The position numbers and the translations under genes were made by a program. Positions 46,009 to 54,618 of a stretch of 64,000 nucleotides of DNA are shown here, piece by piece (position 1 is the first letter of the stretch; each line of letters begins with the position of its first letter). Below the pieces are notes generated by a model, which was not told the DNA's origin, ran no database searches, and saw only the letters and a list, made by a program, of their open reading frames with translations. This stretch comes from CAJQQK01 sp963696075 (lineage in GTDB: Bacteria > Pseudomonadota > Alphaproteobacteria > Rhizobiales > Hyphomicrobiaceae), in contig CAVOJD010000006.1 of the NCBI GenBank assembly GCA_963696075.1, positions 310,001 through 374,000 on the forward strand, given 5' to 3'.

Positions 46009-46039
46009 TCCCGGACAGCGCGAAAGCGCTGAGCTGGGA
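46009..46039. repeat. Stem-loop downstream of the antiporter gene
   Basis: AGCGC-GAAA-GCGCT (46017-46030) forms a perfect tetraloop hairpin, extended at its base by TCCCGG and CTGGGA with mismatches. It lies between two convergent genes, like the stem-loop after pckA at 43543. It may be a bidirectional transcript end, though no T-tract is present. Confidence 0.55.
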
Positions 46040-46158
46040 TCTTTCAGGTTTGTTGTCTGTTCGAGGATTCTGGGAGCGTACAAAGATCCTGGACGGAAAC
46101 TGAGCAGTCTCCCGAGGCGCAAGCTTGAGCCTCGCGTGACTGGCAAGTGCTGCGCCCC

Positions 46159-46809
46159 TCAACCGCCATCAACGAACCTGCCGATCGCCTGGACCGCCCC
46201 CTCGAGATGCCCCTCGAACGTCTCTCCCGACATTTTCCGCGGTCTGAGGTCATGATCGCCGTCTTCGAGCCAGATGAGCTGGATTCGCTCATCAATGGCG
46301 TACCCGGCCACCTCGTCGCGTGACCCAAGCGGATCACGCGTGCCCTGAATGATCAGCGCTGGACAGTCGAGCCGTTCGAGATGCGCCGTCCTGAGGGACG
46401 CCGGCTTCTTCGGCGGGTGAAACGGATAGCCGAAGCACACCAGCCCGGCGATGTCGCCGGCCACGAATGCCTCATCCGCAATCAGGCTCGCAACCCGCCC
46501 GCCAAGCGACTTGCCGCCGATGAACAGCCGTTCGCCCGACCGCACCGCGCGCACCGCCGCGATCGCCGCGCGATAGTCATCGGTGAGCTTGTCTGCTCTC
46601 GGCGCCGGCGCCCGTTTGCCTGTCGTGCGCCGCGCCGCCATGAACGGGAACTCGAACCGCGTCACGCTGATGCCATGCGCCACCAGCCGCGCCGTCATCG
46701 CCGCCATCCAGGCATGGTCCATCGGCGCACCGGCCCCGTGCGCCAGCACCAGCCGCGCGATGGCTTGCCCGGCGTCATCATGAAGCAGTTCGGGTGGCGC
46801 GATACTCAT
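46159..46809 (-). CDS. Alpha/beta hydrolase, KANL3/Tex30 type
   Basis: 216 residues. It is a small serine hydrolase of the dienelactone/KANL3-like group: LVLAHGAGAPMDHAWMAAMT at the N-terminus (oxyanion region), RLFIGGKSLGGRVASLIADE with the nucleophile Ser in GKSLGG, IIQGTRDPLGS with the Asp and LEDGDHDLRP with the His. The substrate is unknown. It is convergent with the antiporter gene and divergent from the SMR transporter gene 49 bases away. Confidence 0.88.
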   Translation of the reverse strand: MSIAPPELLHDDAGQAIARLVLAHGAGAPMDHAWMAAMTARLVAHGISVTRFEFPFMAARRTTGKRAPAPRADKLTDDYRAAIAAVRAVRSGERLFIGGKSLGGRVASLIADEAFVAGDIAGLVCFGYPFHPPKKPASLRTAHLERLDCPALIIQGTRDPLGSRDEVAGYAIDERIQLIWLEDGDHDLRPRKMSGETFEGHLEGAVQAIGRFVDGG

Positions 46810-46858
46810 GATCTGCTAAACCCGCCCGGTCCGGCAACAATCGAGGGAAACGATACTG

Positions 46859-47188
46859 ATGGCATGGCTTATCCTGGCGGCAACGATCGTGTTTGAGGTT
46901 ATCGGCTCCACGATGATGAAGCTTGCCGACGGCTTCACGTATTTCTGGCCGTCCGTCGCAGTGTTCGTCTGCTATGGGCTGGCGCTGACCGGCCTCACAT
47001 ACGTCTTGAAGTATATCGACCTGTCGATCGCCTACGCCATCTGGTCAGGCGCCGGCACCGCCTTGATCGCGCTCATCGGCATCCTCTATTTCAAGGAGCC
47101 GCTGACCGCCGTCCGCGTCATTTGCCTTGGCCTCGTCATCGCAGGCGTCGTCGGCCTGCAGCTGACGGCGGGAGAGAAGGCGACCTGA
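46859..47188 (+). CDS. Small multidrug resistance (SMR) transporter
   Basis: 109 residues with four membrane helices, the size of EmrE/SugE-type transporters. Helix 1 carries the essential glutamate in ATIVFEVIGSTMMKLADGFT (Glu13). Helices 2-4 follow, with YAIWSGAGTALIALIGILYF and AVRVICLGLVIAGVVGLQL. The protein probably works as an antiparallel dimer that exports cationic compounds against protons. Nothing nearby shows the natural substrate. Its 3' end faces a dispersed repeat and the broken lysK gene. Confidence 0.93.
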   Translation: MAWLILAATIVFEVIGSTMMKLADGFTYFWPSVAVFVCYGLALTGLTYVLKYIDLSIAYAIWSGAGTALIALIGILYFKEPLTAVRVICLGLVIAGVVGLQLTAGEKAT

Positions 47189-47230
47189 AATCGATTCTCG
47201 ACACTCGCCCAGCCTCCAAACAATTCAACT

Positions 47231-47322
47231 GTCCGGGAGCGACCGCGACCCGGCGCTGAGCGCCGCCCCGTCGGCGGTGCCCGGCGGCTCTTCGTCGCCG
47301 GAACAGCACCGTGAGACAAACA
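47231..47322 (+). repeat. Copy of the dispersed hairpin repeat
   Basis: It begins GTCCGGGAGCGACCGCGACC. The first hairpin is GGCGCT-G-AGCGCC. The second is CCGGCG...CGCCGG at 47281-47300. It ends with GGAACAGCACCGTGAGACAA, near the lysK stop codon (47330). Both stems are kept although much of their sequence differs from the other copies. Confidence 0.8.
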
Positions 47323-47329
47323 ACATCAC

Positions 47330-48960
47330 TCACGCCGCGGCCAATTCTCCCTTGAGCCCCTTGGCGATCAGCGCCCGCGTCTCATCGACGCCATAGAGCG
47401 CGATGAACGAGCCGAACCGCGGCCCCTGGCTCTGGCCGAGCAGGACTTCGTAAATCGCCTTGAACCAGTCGCGCAGGTTGTCAGCGTACCCGTTCGCCTT
47501 GCCGATTTCGTAGACGATCGTCTGCAGGTCTTCCGCGCTCAGCCCGCGCGGCCCCGCCATCTCGAGTGCCGCATCGAGCGCTTCGAGCGCCTGGCGCTCT
47601 TGCGGGCTCGGCGCACGGAACACCTTGTTCGGCTTCACGAACCGGTCGAAGTAGCGGATCGCATAGGTCGACCAGTTCATCGAGCAGCGGGTGGCGTCTC
47701 GGGGCTTGCTTCCGGCGCCATGCGCTGGATGAAGCCCCACAGCACCGCCTTGTCTTCCGCGTTCGACGCCGAGACGAGGTTGAGCAGCAACGCAAACGAC
47801 ACCGGCAATTTCGCCGCCGGCGGGTTGCCGCCGTGGATGTGCCACGTCGGATTGTCGATTTGCTTCTCAGGCGCCTCGTCCGGGAACTTGGCCAGAAACG
47901 TCAGGTATTCATCGACCGTCTTCGGAATGACGTCGAAATAGAGCTTCTTCGCCGACTTCGGCTTCTGGAACATGTAGAGCGACAGGCTCTCCGGGCTCGC
48001 GTATTCGAGCCATTCCTCGATGGTGATCCCGTTGCCCTTCGACTTCGAGATCTTCTCGCCCTTTTCATCGAGAAAGAGTTCGTAGTTGAACCCTTCCGGC
48101 GGCGTGCCGCCGAGCGCGCGGCAGATCTTGGAGGAAAGCGTCACGCTGTCGATCAGGTCCTTCCCCGCCATCTCATAATCGACGCCGAGGGCCGCCCACC
48201 GCATCGCCCAGTCCGCCTTCCACTGGCACTTGACGCGGCCCCCCGTCACCGGCGTGACGACCTCATGGCCGAATTCGGGATCGATGTAGGTCACCGTGCC
48301 GGCCGCGGGATCACGCGCGATCATCGGCACCTGCAACACCTTGCCGGTGTGCTGGCACACGGGCAGGAACGGCGAATAGGTCTTCTGCCGCGCCTCGCCG
48401 ATCGTCGGCAGGATGATATCCATCACCTTGTCGTAGACGGCGAGCATCTTCAAAAGCGTCTCGTCCATCATGCCGGACGCGTAGCATTCCGTTGCCGAGA
48501 AGAACTCGTAGTCGAACCCGAACTGGTCGAGGAAGCGGCGCAGCCGCGCGTTGTTGTGGTGCGCGAAGCTCGCGTATTCGCCTTCGCCGTCAACATCTGC
48601 AAACGGGTCCGGCACCCGCGTCAGCGGCATGTCGATATAGTCCGCCAGCATCTCCTGGTTCGGCACGTTGCCCGGCACCTTGCGGAACCCGTCCATGTCG
48701 TCGGAAAAGCAGATCAGCCGCGTCTTGCGCTGGCCCTCGGTGAGCACCTCGAAGGCATGGCGCACCATGCTCGTGCGCGCAACTTCGCCGAACGTGCCGA
48801 TATGCGGCAGCCCGGACGGCCCGTAGCCGGTCTCGAAAATGACGGTCTTCTCGTTTCCGCCCGGCAGCTTTTCGAGCCGTTTGATCAGCCGCCGCGCTTC
48901 TTCGAACGGCCACGCGCGGGCGTTCTGGGCAAGGTCACTGAGGGCGGCTGTATCTGTCAT
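47330..48960 (-). pseudogene. lysK: Class I lysyl-tRNA synthetase, broken by two one-base insertions
   Basis: From ATG 48960 the frame encodes 427 residues of class I LysRS, with the HIGH motif (PSGLPHIGTF, residues 48-57) and KMSKS motif (EKISKSKGNG), then stops at 47677. Homology continues in two other frames. HPLLDELVD is read after a +1 shift at CC 47693-47694. YAIRYFDRFVKPNKVFRAP and the rest, to the stop at 47330, are read after a second +1 shift at CC 47666-47667. With one base removed at each place, a single frame of about 542 residues results, the family length. The truncated product lacks the C-terminal helical domain that holds the anticodon. It is either a real mutation or a pair of sequencing errors; a sole LysRS would be essential. 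Confidence 0.85.
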
Positions 48961-49102
48961 GACGAGAAGTCCCTGGGACGGATCGAGTTGATCGCACTGC
49001 AATAGCGCAATTTGCGCGGGCGACAAACCGGCCTTGGCCCATCCTGCCCGCCGGACGTGATTGGGGCCTCAGGCCACGAACGATAAGGGCGGCCATCCAG
49101 CC

Positions 49103-50005
49103 TCAGCGCTCCGTTGGCCGCGCGAAATACTGCCCCAACAAGCGATAGCCCCACAGGGCCTCTTCGTTCGGCGCAAACCGGCGCAACTGCTCCGGCGTGA
49201 ACCCGGTATGGCGGCGCATTTGCCGGATCATGTGCGCCTGATCCGCAAAGCCGGACGCCGCGGCAAGGTCACCCCAGTCGATGTCGCCCTTCTCGAGCGC
49301 CCCGTGGATCTCGGCATAAAGCTCCTCGCTGTGGCCAAGCCCCCTCAGGTCGCGTTGGCTCACCCCGGTCCACGTTTTTATCCGCCGGGCAACCTGGCGC
49401 GTGCTGCGCCCCATCCCGGAGAGCGCCGCGCGGGCAACCAGGCTCCGCGTCCAGTCCTTGAGCCACGTGATCCCGGCGCCGTGATCCGGGCGCACCGCTG
49501 ACCACAGCGCTTCGATCTCATCTTCGAAGGTAGCAAAATGGCCGGCGAGCCCATCGCCCCGGACCGCCGTGAAAAAATCTTGGCAGGCGCTGAGAATCGC
49601 GTCCGGCAGGACCGCCTCGGCGGCCACCATGCGGCCGGTATACTGAGATAGATCCAGCCCGGTGAGCGTCGCAAACGCATCCGGATAGAAGGCGATCGTC
49701 AGAACGTAGGTTTCGCCTGGATTCCAGCTCACCAGGGGGCCGAGTTGCGCGCCTGAAAAGGCGAGCTTGGGCATTTTCGGCCCCGTCCACGGCGCCGCCA
49801 TCTGATCGGCGCCATCGACCAGATGCAGGTCACCGACGATGATCTCGGTCACACAGCACAGCGGTGACGCAGGAAAGAAGTTGAACCGCTCACGCGCGTC
49901 CAGTTCCGCCCCCCGCGTGTCCCGCGCGATCATGCAGAAAATGCAGCCCGCCAGCGTCGGCCGCGGCCAGATGATTTCAGCGCTCGCCTTTGATGGTGAC
50001 CCCAT
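49103..50005 (-). CDS. AraC-family transcriptional regulator
   Basis: 300 residues from ATG 50005, with GAGGTGG eight bases upstream. The C-terminal quarter is an AraC helix-turn-helix: WGDLAAASGFADQAHMIRQM and RRHTGFTPEQLRRF, the second helix-turn-helix with its PxxxR-like end. The N-terminal 200 residues form an unassigned sensor domain of the DUF6597 type (FNFFPASPLCCVTEIIVGD; FYPDAFATLTGLDLSQYTGR). It is transcribed divergently from the cytochrome P450 gene, the usual place for its regulator. Confidence 0.88.
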   Translation of the reverse strand: MGSPSKASAEIIWPRPTLAGCIFCMIARDTRGAELDARERFNFFPASPLCCVTEIIVGDLHLVDGADQMAAPWTGPKMPKLAFSGAQLGPLVSWNPGETYVLTIAFYPDAFATLTGLDLSQYTGRMVAAEAVLPDAILSACQDFFTAVRGDGLAGHFATFEDEIEALWSAVRPDHGAGITWLKDWTRSLVARAALSGMGRSTRQVARRIKTWTGVSQRDLRGLGHSEELYAEIHGALEKGDIDWGDLAAASGFADQAHMIRQMRRHTGFTPEQLRRFAPNEEALWGYRLLGQYFARPTER

Positions 50006-50116
50006 CACCACGCCACCTCGCAGCTCCGCGATCGTCGTGTGTCCGAACCGTTCAATACACGATCTCCGCCCCCTGGCACACTCATTCAGGCAAATCGGAC
50101 GGCCAGAGAACCGCCA

Positions 50117-51535
50117 GTGAACCGCCTGAGTGAGACGCCAGCACCATGCCAACCGAAACGCCTGCCATCATACCTCCCGGCCCCCCCGGTCCAGCCCGCC
50201 GACCTGCCACCGCTCCGCCTGCTTTTCGAAAGCGTCCGCAACAGCCTGGCGATCTGGCCCGACTATGCTTTCGATGTGCCATTCAGCCGCAATCGTATCT
50301 TCGGCATCGAAAACATCCTCATCAACGATCCCGCCGGCGTCCGCCATGTCATGGCGGCAAACGCGGCCAACTACGTCCGGCCCGCCATGATGGCGCGCAT
50401 CATGCGCCCGCTCACCGGCCATGGTCTGTTCCTGGCGCAAGGCGAGGAATGGCGCCGTCAAAGGCGCCTGCTCGCGACGGCCTTCACCCCGACCAGCGTG
50501 TCCGTGCTCCTGCCCCATTTCCGCGCAGCCGCAAACGACCTTGTCCGCGACCTTGAAGGCCGCACCAGCGCCGACCTTTCCGAGGCATTCCAGGAGGCAG
50601 CATTGAATGCCGTCCTCCGCGCCCTCTTCTCGTTGCCCGACGGCGACGACCGCGATGCGATCGCAAGCCACGTCCGCCACTATGTCACCGGCCCCGGACG
50701 CCCGCAGATTCTGGACGGCTTCGCCCGGACCGAAACCTCCTTCGCCGTCACGCTTGGCGCACGCCGCAGGTTCTGGACGCGCTGGAGCGCCGCCGTTGAC
50801 CGTCTGGTCGATGCCCGTCGCACCAATCTAGCCAATGGCACCCACAACGATCTCCTTGACCTGCTGCTCGCAGCCCGGGACCCCGACACCGCCGCCCCAC
50901 TCGCGCCGGACGAAGTGCGCGACCAGTGCGCAACGATGATTTTCGCCGGCTACGAGACCACCGCGCGGCTGTTGTTCTGGGCGTCCTATCTGCTGACGCT
51001 GGCGCCCGCCGAGCAGGACCACATTCGCGCCGAAGTGACGGCTTTCCCGCCGGAACGCGTCACCTCCCTCGCTGACCTCGACAACTGGCCACGCCTCAGG
51101 TCAACCTTGCTCGAAGCCTTGCGCCTCTACCCGCCGGTCCCGCTCCTGGTGCGGGAGCCCATCAAAGCCGATGTGATCTTAGGCGAACCCGTCGCGCCCG
51201 GGACCCAGGTCTATATCGCCCCCTGGGTGCTCCATCGTCATCGCCGGCACTGGCCAAATCCGACAGCCTTTGATCCTGCCCGCTTCGCCGGCCAGACCGC
51301 GCCCTGGACATCAGGCGGCGCTTATCTGCCGTTTGGTGCAGGCCCCCGCATCTGCATTGGCGCCGTCTTCGCGTTGGCGGAAGCTCAGATCATGTTGGCA
51401 ACACTCTTGCGCCGCCACACCCTCTCCCTCGAAGACCCCCGCCCCGTCCTGCCGGTCGGCCGCCTGACCATCCAGCCAAGCCATAGCCCGGTGTTCAGGC
51501 TTGCGCAGGCTGGGGCTGAAGGACGGCCTCAATAA
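50117..51535 (+). CDS. Cytochrome P450
   Basis: 472 residues from GTG 50117 in the open frame. The P450 core is complete: I-helix IFAGYETTARLLFWASYLL (oxygen-binding AGxxT), EALRLYPPVPLLVREPI (ExxR), FDPARFAGQ and the haem-binding loop PFGAGPRICIGAVFALAEAQ (Cys ligand). It is a soluble-type monooxygenase of unknown substrate. The start is in doubt. An ATG at 50146, one frame off, gives the typical P450 start MPTETPAIIPPGPP, and would join the gene body if the C7 tract at 50181-50187 were C6 (about 462 residues). No redox partner genes are nearby. It is divergent from an AraC regulator. Confidence 0.88.
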   Translation: MNRLSETPAPCQPKRLPSYLPAPPVQPADLPPLRLLFESVRNSLAIWPDYAFDVPFSRNRIFGIENILINDPAGVRHVMAANAANYVRPAMMARIMRPLTGHGLFLAQGEEWRRQRRLLATAFTPTSVSVLLPHFRAAANDLVRDLEGRTSADLSEAFQEAALNAVLRALFSLPDGDDRDAIASHVRHYVTGPGRPQILDGFARTETSFAVTLGARRRFWTRWSAAVDRLVDARRTNLANGTHNDLLDLLLAARDPDTAAPLAPDEVRDQCATMIFAGYETTARLLFWASYLLTLAPAEQDHIRAEVTAFPPERVTSLADLDNWPRLRSTLLEALRLYPPVPLLVREPIKADVILGEPVAPGTQVYIAPWVLHRHRRHWPNPTAFDPARFAGQTAPWTSGGAYLPFGAGPRICIGAVFALAEAQIMLATLLRRHTLSLEDPRPVLPVGRLTIQPSHSPVFRLAQAGAEGRPQ

Positions 51536-51586
51536 TCCCGGAGCAACCACCCCCATCAGCCCCGGCACAATTTGACCAGCTGTCCT

Positions 51587-52912
51587 CTAAGGCCGCATCA
51601 AGTACTCGGCCACAGCCTGATAGGCGGGCAGCGATGTCGGGTCGATGTAGGCGTTCTTCGCGCTGGGGTGAGAGGAAAAGCGCACCAAAACCATGTCAGC
51701 CGTCGGGTCGACGTAGATGGTCTGGCCGTGAACGCCACGCGCGGCAAAAGCACCGTGATCGTTATGGAAGACCCACCACATCCCCCGGTAGCTGCCACCG
51801 GGTAGTGTCGCATAGCCGGCTTTCGCGAAGGCCGCCTTGTCGCCACCGTCGCGAATGCTCTTCACGGCCGCCGCAGGGAACAAACGTTCGCCATTGATCA
51901 TGCCGTCATTCAGCATCGCGAGACCAATACGCCCGAGGTCTCGCAGGCCGGCGCTCAATCCGCCACCGGCAAAGGCCGTCCCGAGGGCGTCGACCGTCAT
52001 GTATCCGTCCTGTTCAGCCCCCATTCGCTGCCAGATCCGCTCGGACAGCAGGTCGGGCACGGACTTGCCGGCAACCCGTGCGATGATCCAGCCCAGAGCA
52101 TCGGAGTTGACGGTCTTGTAGCCAAACGCTTCGCCGTGCGTTCCCTTCTGTTTGACCGTTTCGAGAAACGCATAGTAGCCGACCGGCCCGTCGTAATCCT
52201 TCGGCTTGGGCAACGGATTTGCCGCCGCGCTGTAAATCCAGATGCCCGCCTTTGGATCGGAGTAGTCCTCGCTGAAGTCCAACGCCGTCGTCATATCCAT
52301 AACCTGGCGGACGGTTGCCGTGCCGAAAGCACTCCCCTTGAGTTCCGGAATAATCGTCGCCACCAAAGCAGTTTCATCGAGAACCCCTTCGGCAACAAGA
52401 ATTTCAGCCAGCAGGCCAGTCATCGACTTCGTCATCGACATGGCCGCGTGCTTGCCAGCTTCATCCAGGCATCCGAAGTAGCGCTCGTAGACGATGCGCC
52501 CTTTATGCAGGATCAGGATGCCGTCGGTGTAGTTGGCCGCCAACGCCTCCTTCCAGGTCATTTGAGCATCACGACCGATCGGCTTGAACGTAACCGCGTC
52601 GATACCGGCGTTCGCCTCGCGCGCAAGCGCCACCGGCGCGCCAAGACCGCGGCTGACCTGCGTCGTCGGCAGGAGTTCCCTGAGATGGCAGACGGTCCAG
52701 CGCATCTTGGGGAAGCTGAAATAATTCGAATCGGGCTGCCCGATCAGCTTGTCCGCGGGCGGTGGAAATCCTTGCATCCATCCCAGCGTTTGCGGGTCAG
52801 AAGCGGAGGCGCTGGCAGGTTTGCCTGCCTGGGCAAAGCTCAATCGCGCAGAGGCGATTGAGGCGGCAAGCAGACAAAGCGCGATAAGTGAGTATGAAAT
52901 CGAACGCGACAC
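51587..52912 (-). CDS. Secreted serine hydrolase, beta-lactamase fold (NylB/class C-like)
   Basis: 441 residues with a signal peptide (SLIALCLLAASIASARLSFA; cleavage near SFA-QA). The beta-lactamase/penicillin-binding fold shows the SxxK catalytic motif at Ser159-Met-Thr-Lys162 (AAMSMTKSMTG) and the tyrosine region GYKTVNSDALGW (Tyr265). FAARGVHGQTIYVDP is the HxG-like third motif. The closest family by pattern is that of 6-aminohexanoate-dimer hydrolase and esterase EstB-type enzymes. It is likely periplasmic and acts on an amide or ester. It is 45 bases downstream of a porin gene on the same strand and probably forms an operon with it. The pair's base composition is less GC-rich than that of the neighbours. 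Confidence 0.88.
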   Translation of the reverse strand: MSRSISYSLIALCLLAASIASARLSFAQAGKPASASASDPQTLGWMQGFPPPADKLIGQPDSNYFSFPKMRWTVCHLRELLPTTQVSRGLGAPVALAREANAGIDAVTFKPIGRDAQMTWKEALAANYTDGILILHKGRIVYERYFGCLDEAGKHAAMSMTKSMTGLLAEILVAEGVLDETALVATIIPELKGSAFGTATVRQVMDMTTALDFSEDYSDPKAGIWIYSAAANPLPKPKDYDGPVGYYAFLETVKQKGTHGEAFGYKTVNSDALGWIIARVAGKSVPDLLSERIWQRMGAEQDGYMTVDALGTAFAGGGLSAGLRDLGRIGLAMLNDGMINGERLFPAAAVKSIRDGGDKAAFAKAGYATLPGGSYRGMWWVFHNDHGAFAARGVHGQTIYVDPTADMVLVRFSSHPSAKNAYIDPTSLPAYQAVAEYLMRP

Positions 52913-52957
52913 TTTCAGGTGCTCCGGACATGACTACGGTGTGAGACCGGCTCAGGC

Positions 52958-54457
52958 TTAGTAATTGACCACGACATTGACGAAGCCGCCCAGCCACACC
53001 GGAAGCTCTCTATTGGCTGCAAGCTCAAGGCCTTTCCCTGGAAACGAGGCGCTAACCCCGGCGGTCAGGAACGTATTCTTGTTGATGATGCGAGAGTATT
53101 CCAGGAACACATCATCAGCCAAGTGTGGGTCGGTCACGCCCGCAACGATACCCCGCCCCGTCATCAGATCGAACCGCGTCGCCTGCCCGAACTGGATCGG
53201 ACTGAGCAATTCGTCAGCCCGGATATGAGCATAGCGCAAGGTAAACTTGTCTTGCGCGGTCGGATTGATGCTCATGGTAAGCTGATGCGCCTGGACGTTC
53301 GAATTGATGAACGTGAAAGACGATTTCGAGCCGGTCGCCCAGCTGCTCGGCGAACCTTGGAAGAAAAGCGGGTCGAACCGTTCGAGCCGTTCTGTATCGG
53401 GGTCATCGCCCGAAAACGTCTGGTAGGCGTACATCATCATCGGACGCCACGCATGCTGCTCGAAGGTGTATCCAACTTGGGCGCGGGCGGCCCAAGCCCG
53501 CAAGTCGATCTCATCATTCCATTCATAGGCGGCATCGCCCGTCAGGAAGAAACCAGCCAGCGACCCTGTGAAGCGATTGGTTCGGGCGTAGAAACTCAAC
53601 GCATTCAAGCCCTCGCGGGCGTTCGGAATGACATCGGGAAGGCCGATGCCACCGGGCGCGGCCTTCGGGTACGGCGCTTCCGAGTTGAGCACATTGAGAT
53701 ACGTCAGTCCGGCGTAACCACCCGTCTTGCTGTCAAGCCTGAGATCGATGCCGGCAAGTTCGTTCTTGCTGTCGTTGGCCTTTGTTTCATTCGGGTCGAG
53801 ATAGAACACGGTACTTGTCGCTGCCGCGAAGCCAAAGCGGGCAATTGCGGCACGCTCCCATGCTTTGCGAGGCCCAAGCTTGAGCGCGCCACGCTCGAAG
53901 CCGCTCGAGCCACCGTTCTCCACCAGCATTCCCGTCCCAAGCTTCAAGGGCCGCCGCCCTCCGGAAATGTCAAAGCGAATGCCATTGGGTCGTTCGATGC
54001 GATAGCCGAGATAGGCATCTTCTAGCGTAATGCGGCCGGTATTTCCGGTGTCATAGGCGTCTGTTCCATGGGTATGAGACAGAACCGCGGAGGCCTTGCC
54101 GTAGAATACGCCGCCGTTTGAGGTTTCCTGCTCAAAGCTGACGCCGGGCTTCGCATAACTCTCAAACCAGACCGTGTCAGGGTCGAAATTCGCCGTTGGA
54201 GCAAATGTCCGCGCGAGGTCCCAGAAAAGGTCCCGCTCGGCGACAAGATTGACGCCGGCCTGGAAATGCCATCGGATTGAAAGGCCATCCTGGCTATAGA
54301 GAAGCGTGGGATCGCGGTCTTCCGCGACGGCGGTTGCTGCGGTTCCCGCCACACCGGCCAAAGCGCAGCAAACTGTGGTCAGCGTGCGCAACACTGGTCT
54401 TTTGGCACGGTCTCGCGCGCACTCGCTGGTTCGGAATGCCCCGGTTTTGCATGGCAT
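52958..54457 (-). CDS. Outer-membrane beta-barrel porin, alginate-export (AlgE) type
   Basis: 499 residues from ATG 54457 (GGAG nine bases upstream); the frame continues upstream without a better start. A signal peptide is present (LRTLTTVCCALAGVAGTAAT...AVAED). The remainder is beta-strand rich with many aromatic pairs and ends in ...VNVVVNY, an aromatic C-terminal residue, as in outer-membrane barrels. Features such as GRRPLKLGTGMLVENGG, RAWAARAQVGYTFEQHAWRP and FTLRYAHIRADELLSPIQFG fit the alginate-export porin family. It likely lets a substrate reach the periplasmic hydrolase encoded next. Base composition is lower in GC than in flanking genes, which hints at acquisition. Confidence 0.85.
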   Translation of the reverse strand: MPCKTGAFRTSECARDRAKRPVLRTLTTVCCALAGVAGTAATAVAEDRDPTLLYSQDGLSIRWHFQAGVNLVAERDLFWDLARTFAPTANFDPDTVWFESYAKPGVSFEQETSNGGVFYGKASAVLSHTHGTDAYDTGNTGRITLEDAYLGYRIERPNGIRFDISGGRRPLKLGTGMLVENGGSSGFERGALKLGPRKAWERAAIARFGFAAATSTVFYLDPNETKANDSKNELAGIDLRLDSKTGGYAGLTYLNVLNSEAPYPKAAPGGIGLPDVIPNAREGLNALSFYARTNRFTGSLAGFFLTGDAAYEWNDEIDLRAWAARAQVGYTFEQHAWRPMMMYAYQTFSGDDPDTERLERFDPLFFQGSPSSWATGSKSSFTFINSNVQAHQLTMSINPTAQDKFTLRYAHIRADELLSPIQFGQATRFDLMTGRGIVAGVTDPHLADDVFLEYSRIINKNTFLTAGVSASFPGKGLELAANRELPVWLGGFVNVVVNY

Positions 54458-54618
54458 CAAAACGTCTCCAAACTCATCGTCGCTCATAGAGCCACATTTC
54501 GAGCCGGCTTGTCGCGCGGGTTGCTGAATTTTCGGAGAGCAAGTGTCGACAGCGCACCAAGCGAGTAGCAGACCTGATGTCACCGCGAATGGGGACTCAC
54601 ACGATCACGATGGGCTCC

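Noticed and set aside
47566..49005. Long plus-strand frame opposite lysK (479 codons), longer than the intact sense frame
   Set aside because: The sense strand carries clear HIGH and KMSKS motifs. The antisense peptide is Arg- and His-rich without homology.
51530..51560. Sequence CCCGGAGCAACC after the P450, like the core of the hairpin repeat
   Set aside because: Only about 12 bases match and no hairpins or right end follow; probably chance.
53123..54025. Plus-strand frame opposite the porin (300 codons)
   Set aside because: No domain; the porin frame has a signal peptide and an aromatic C-terminus.
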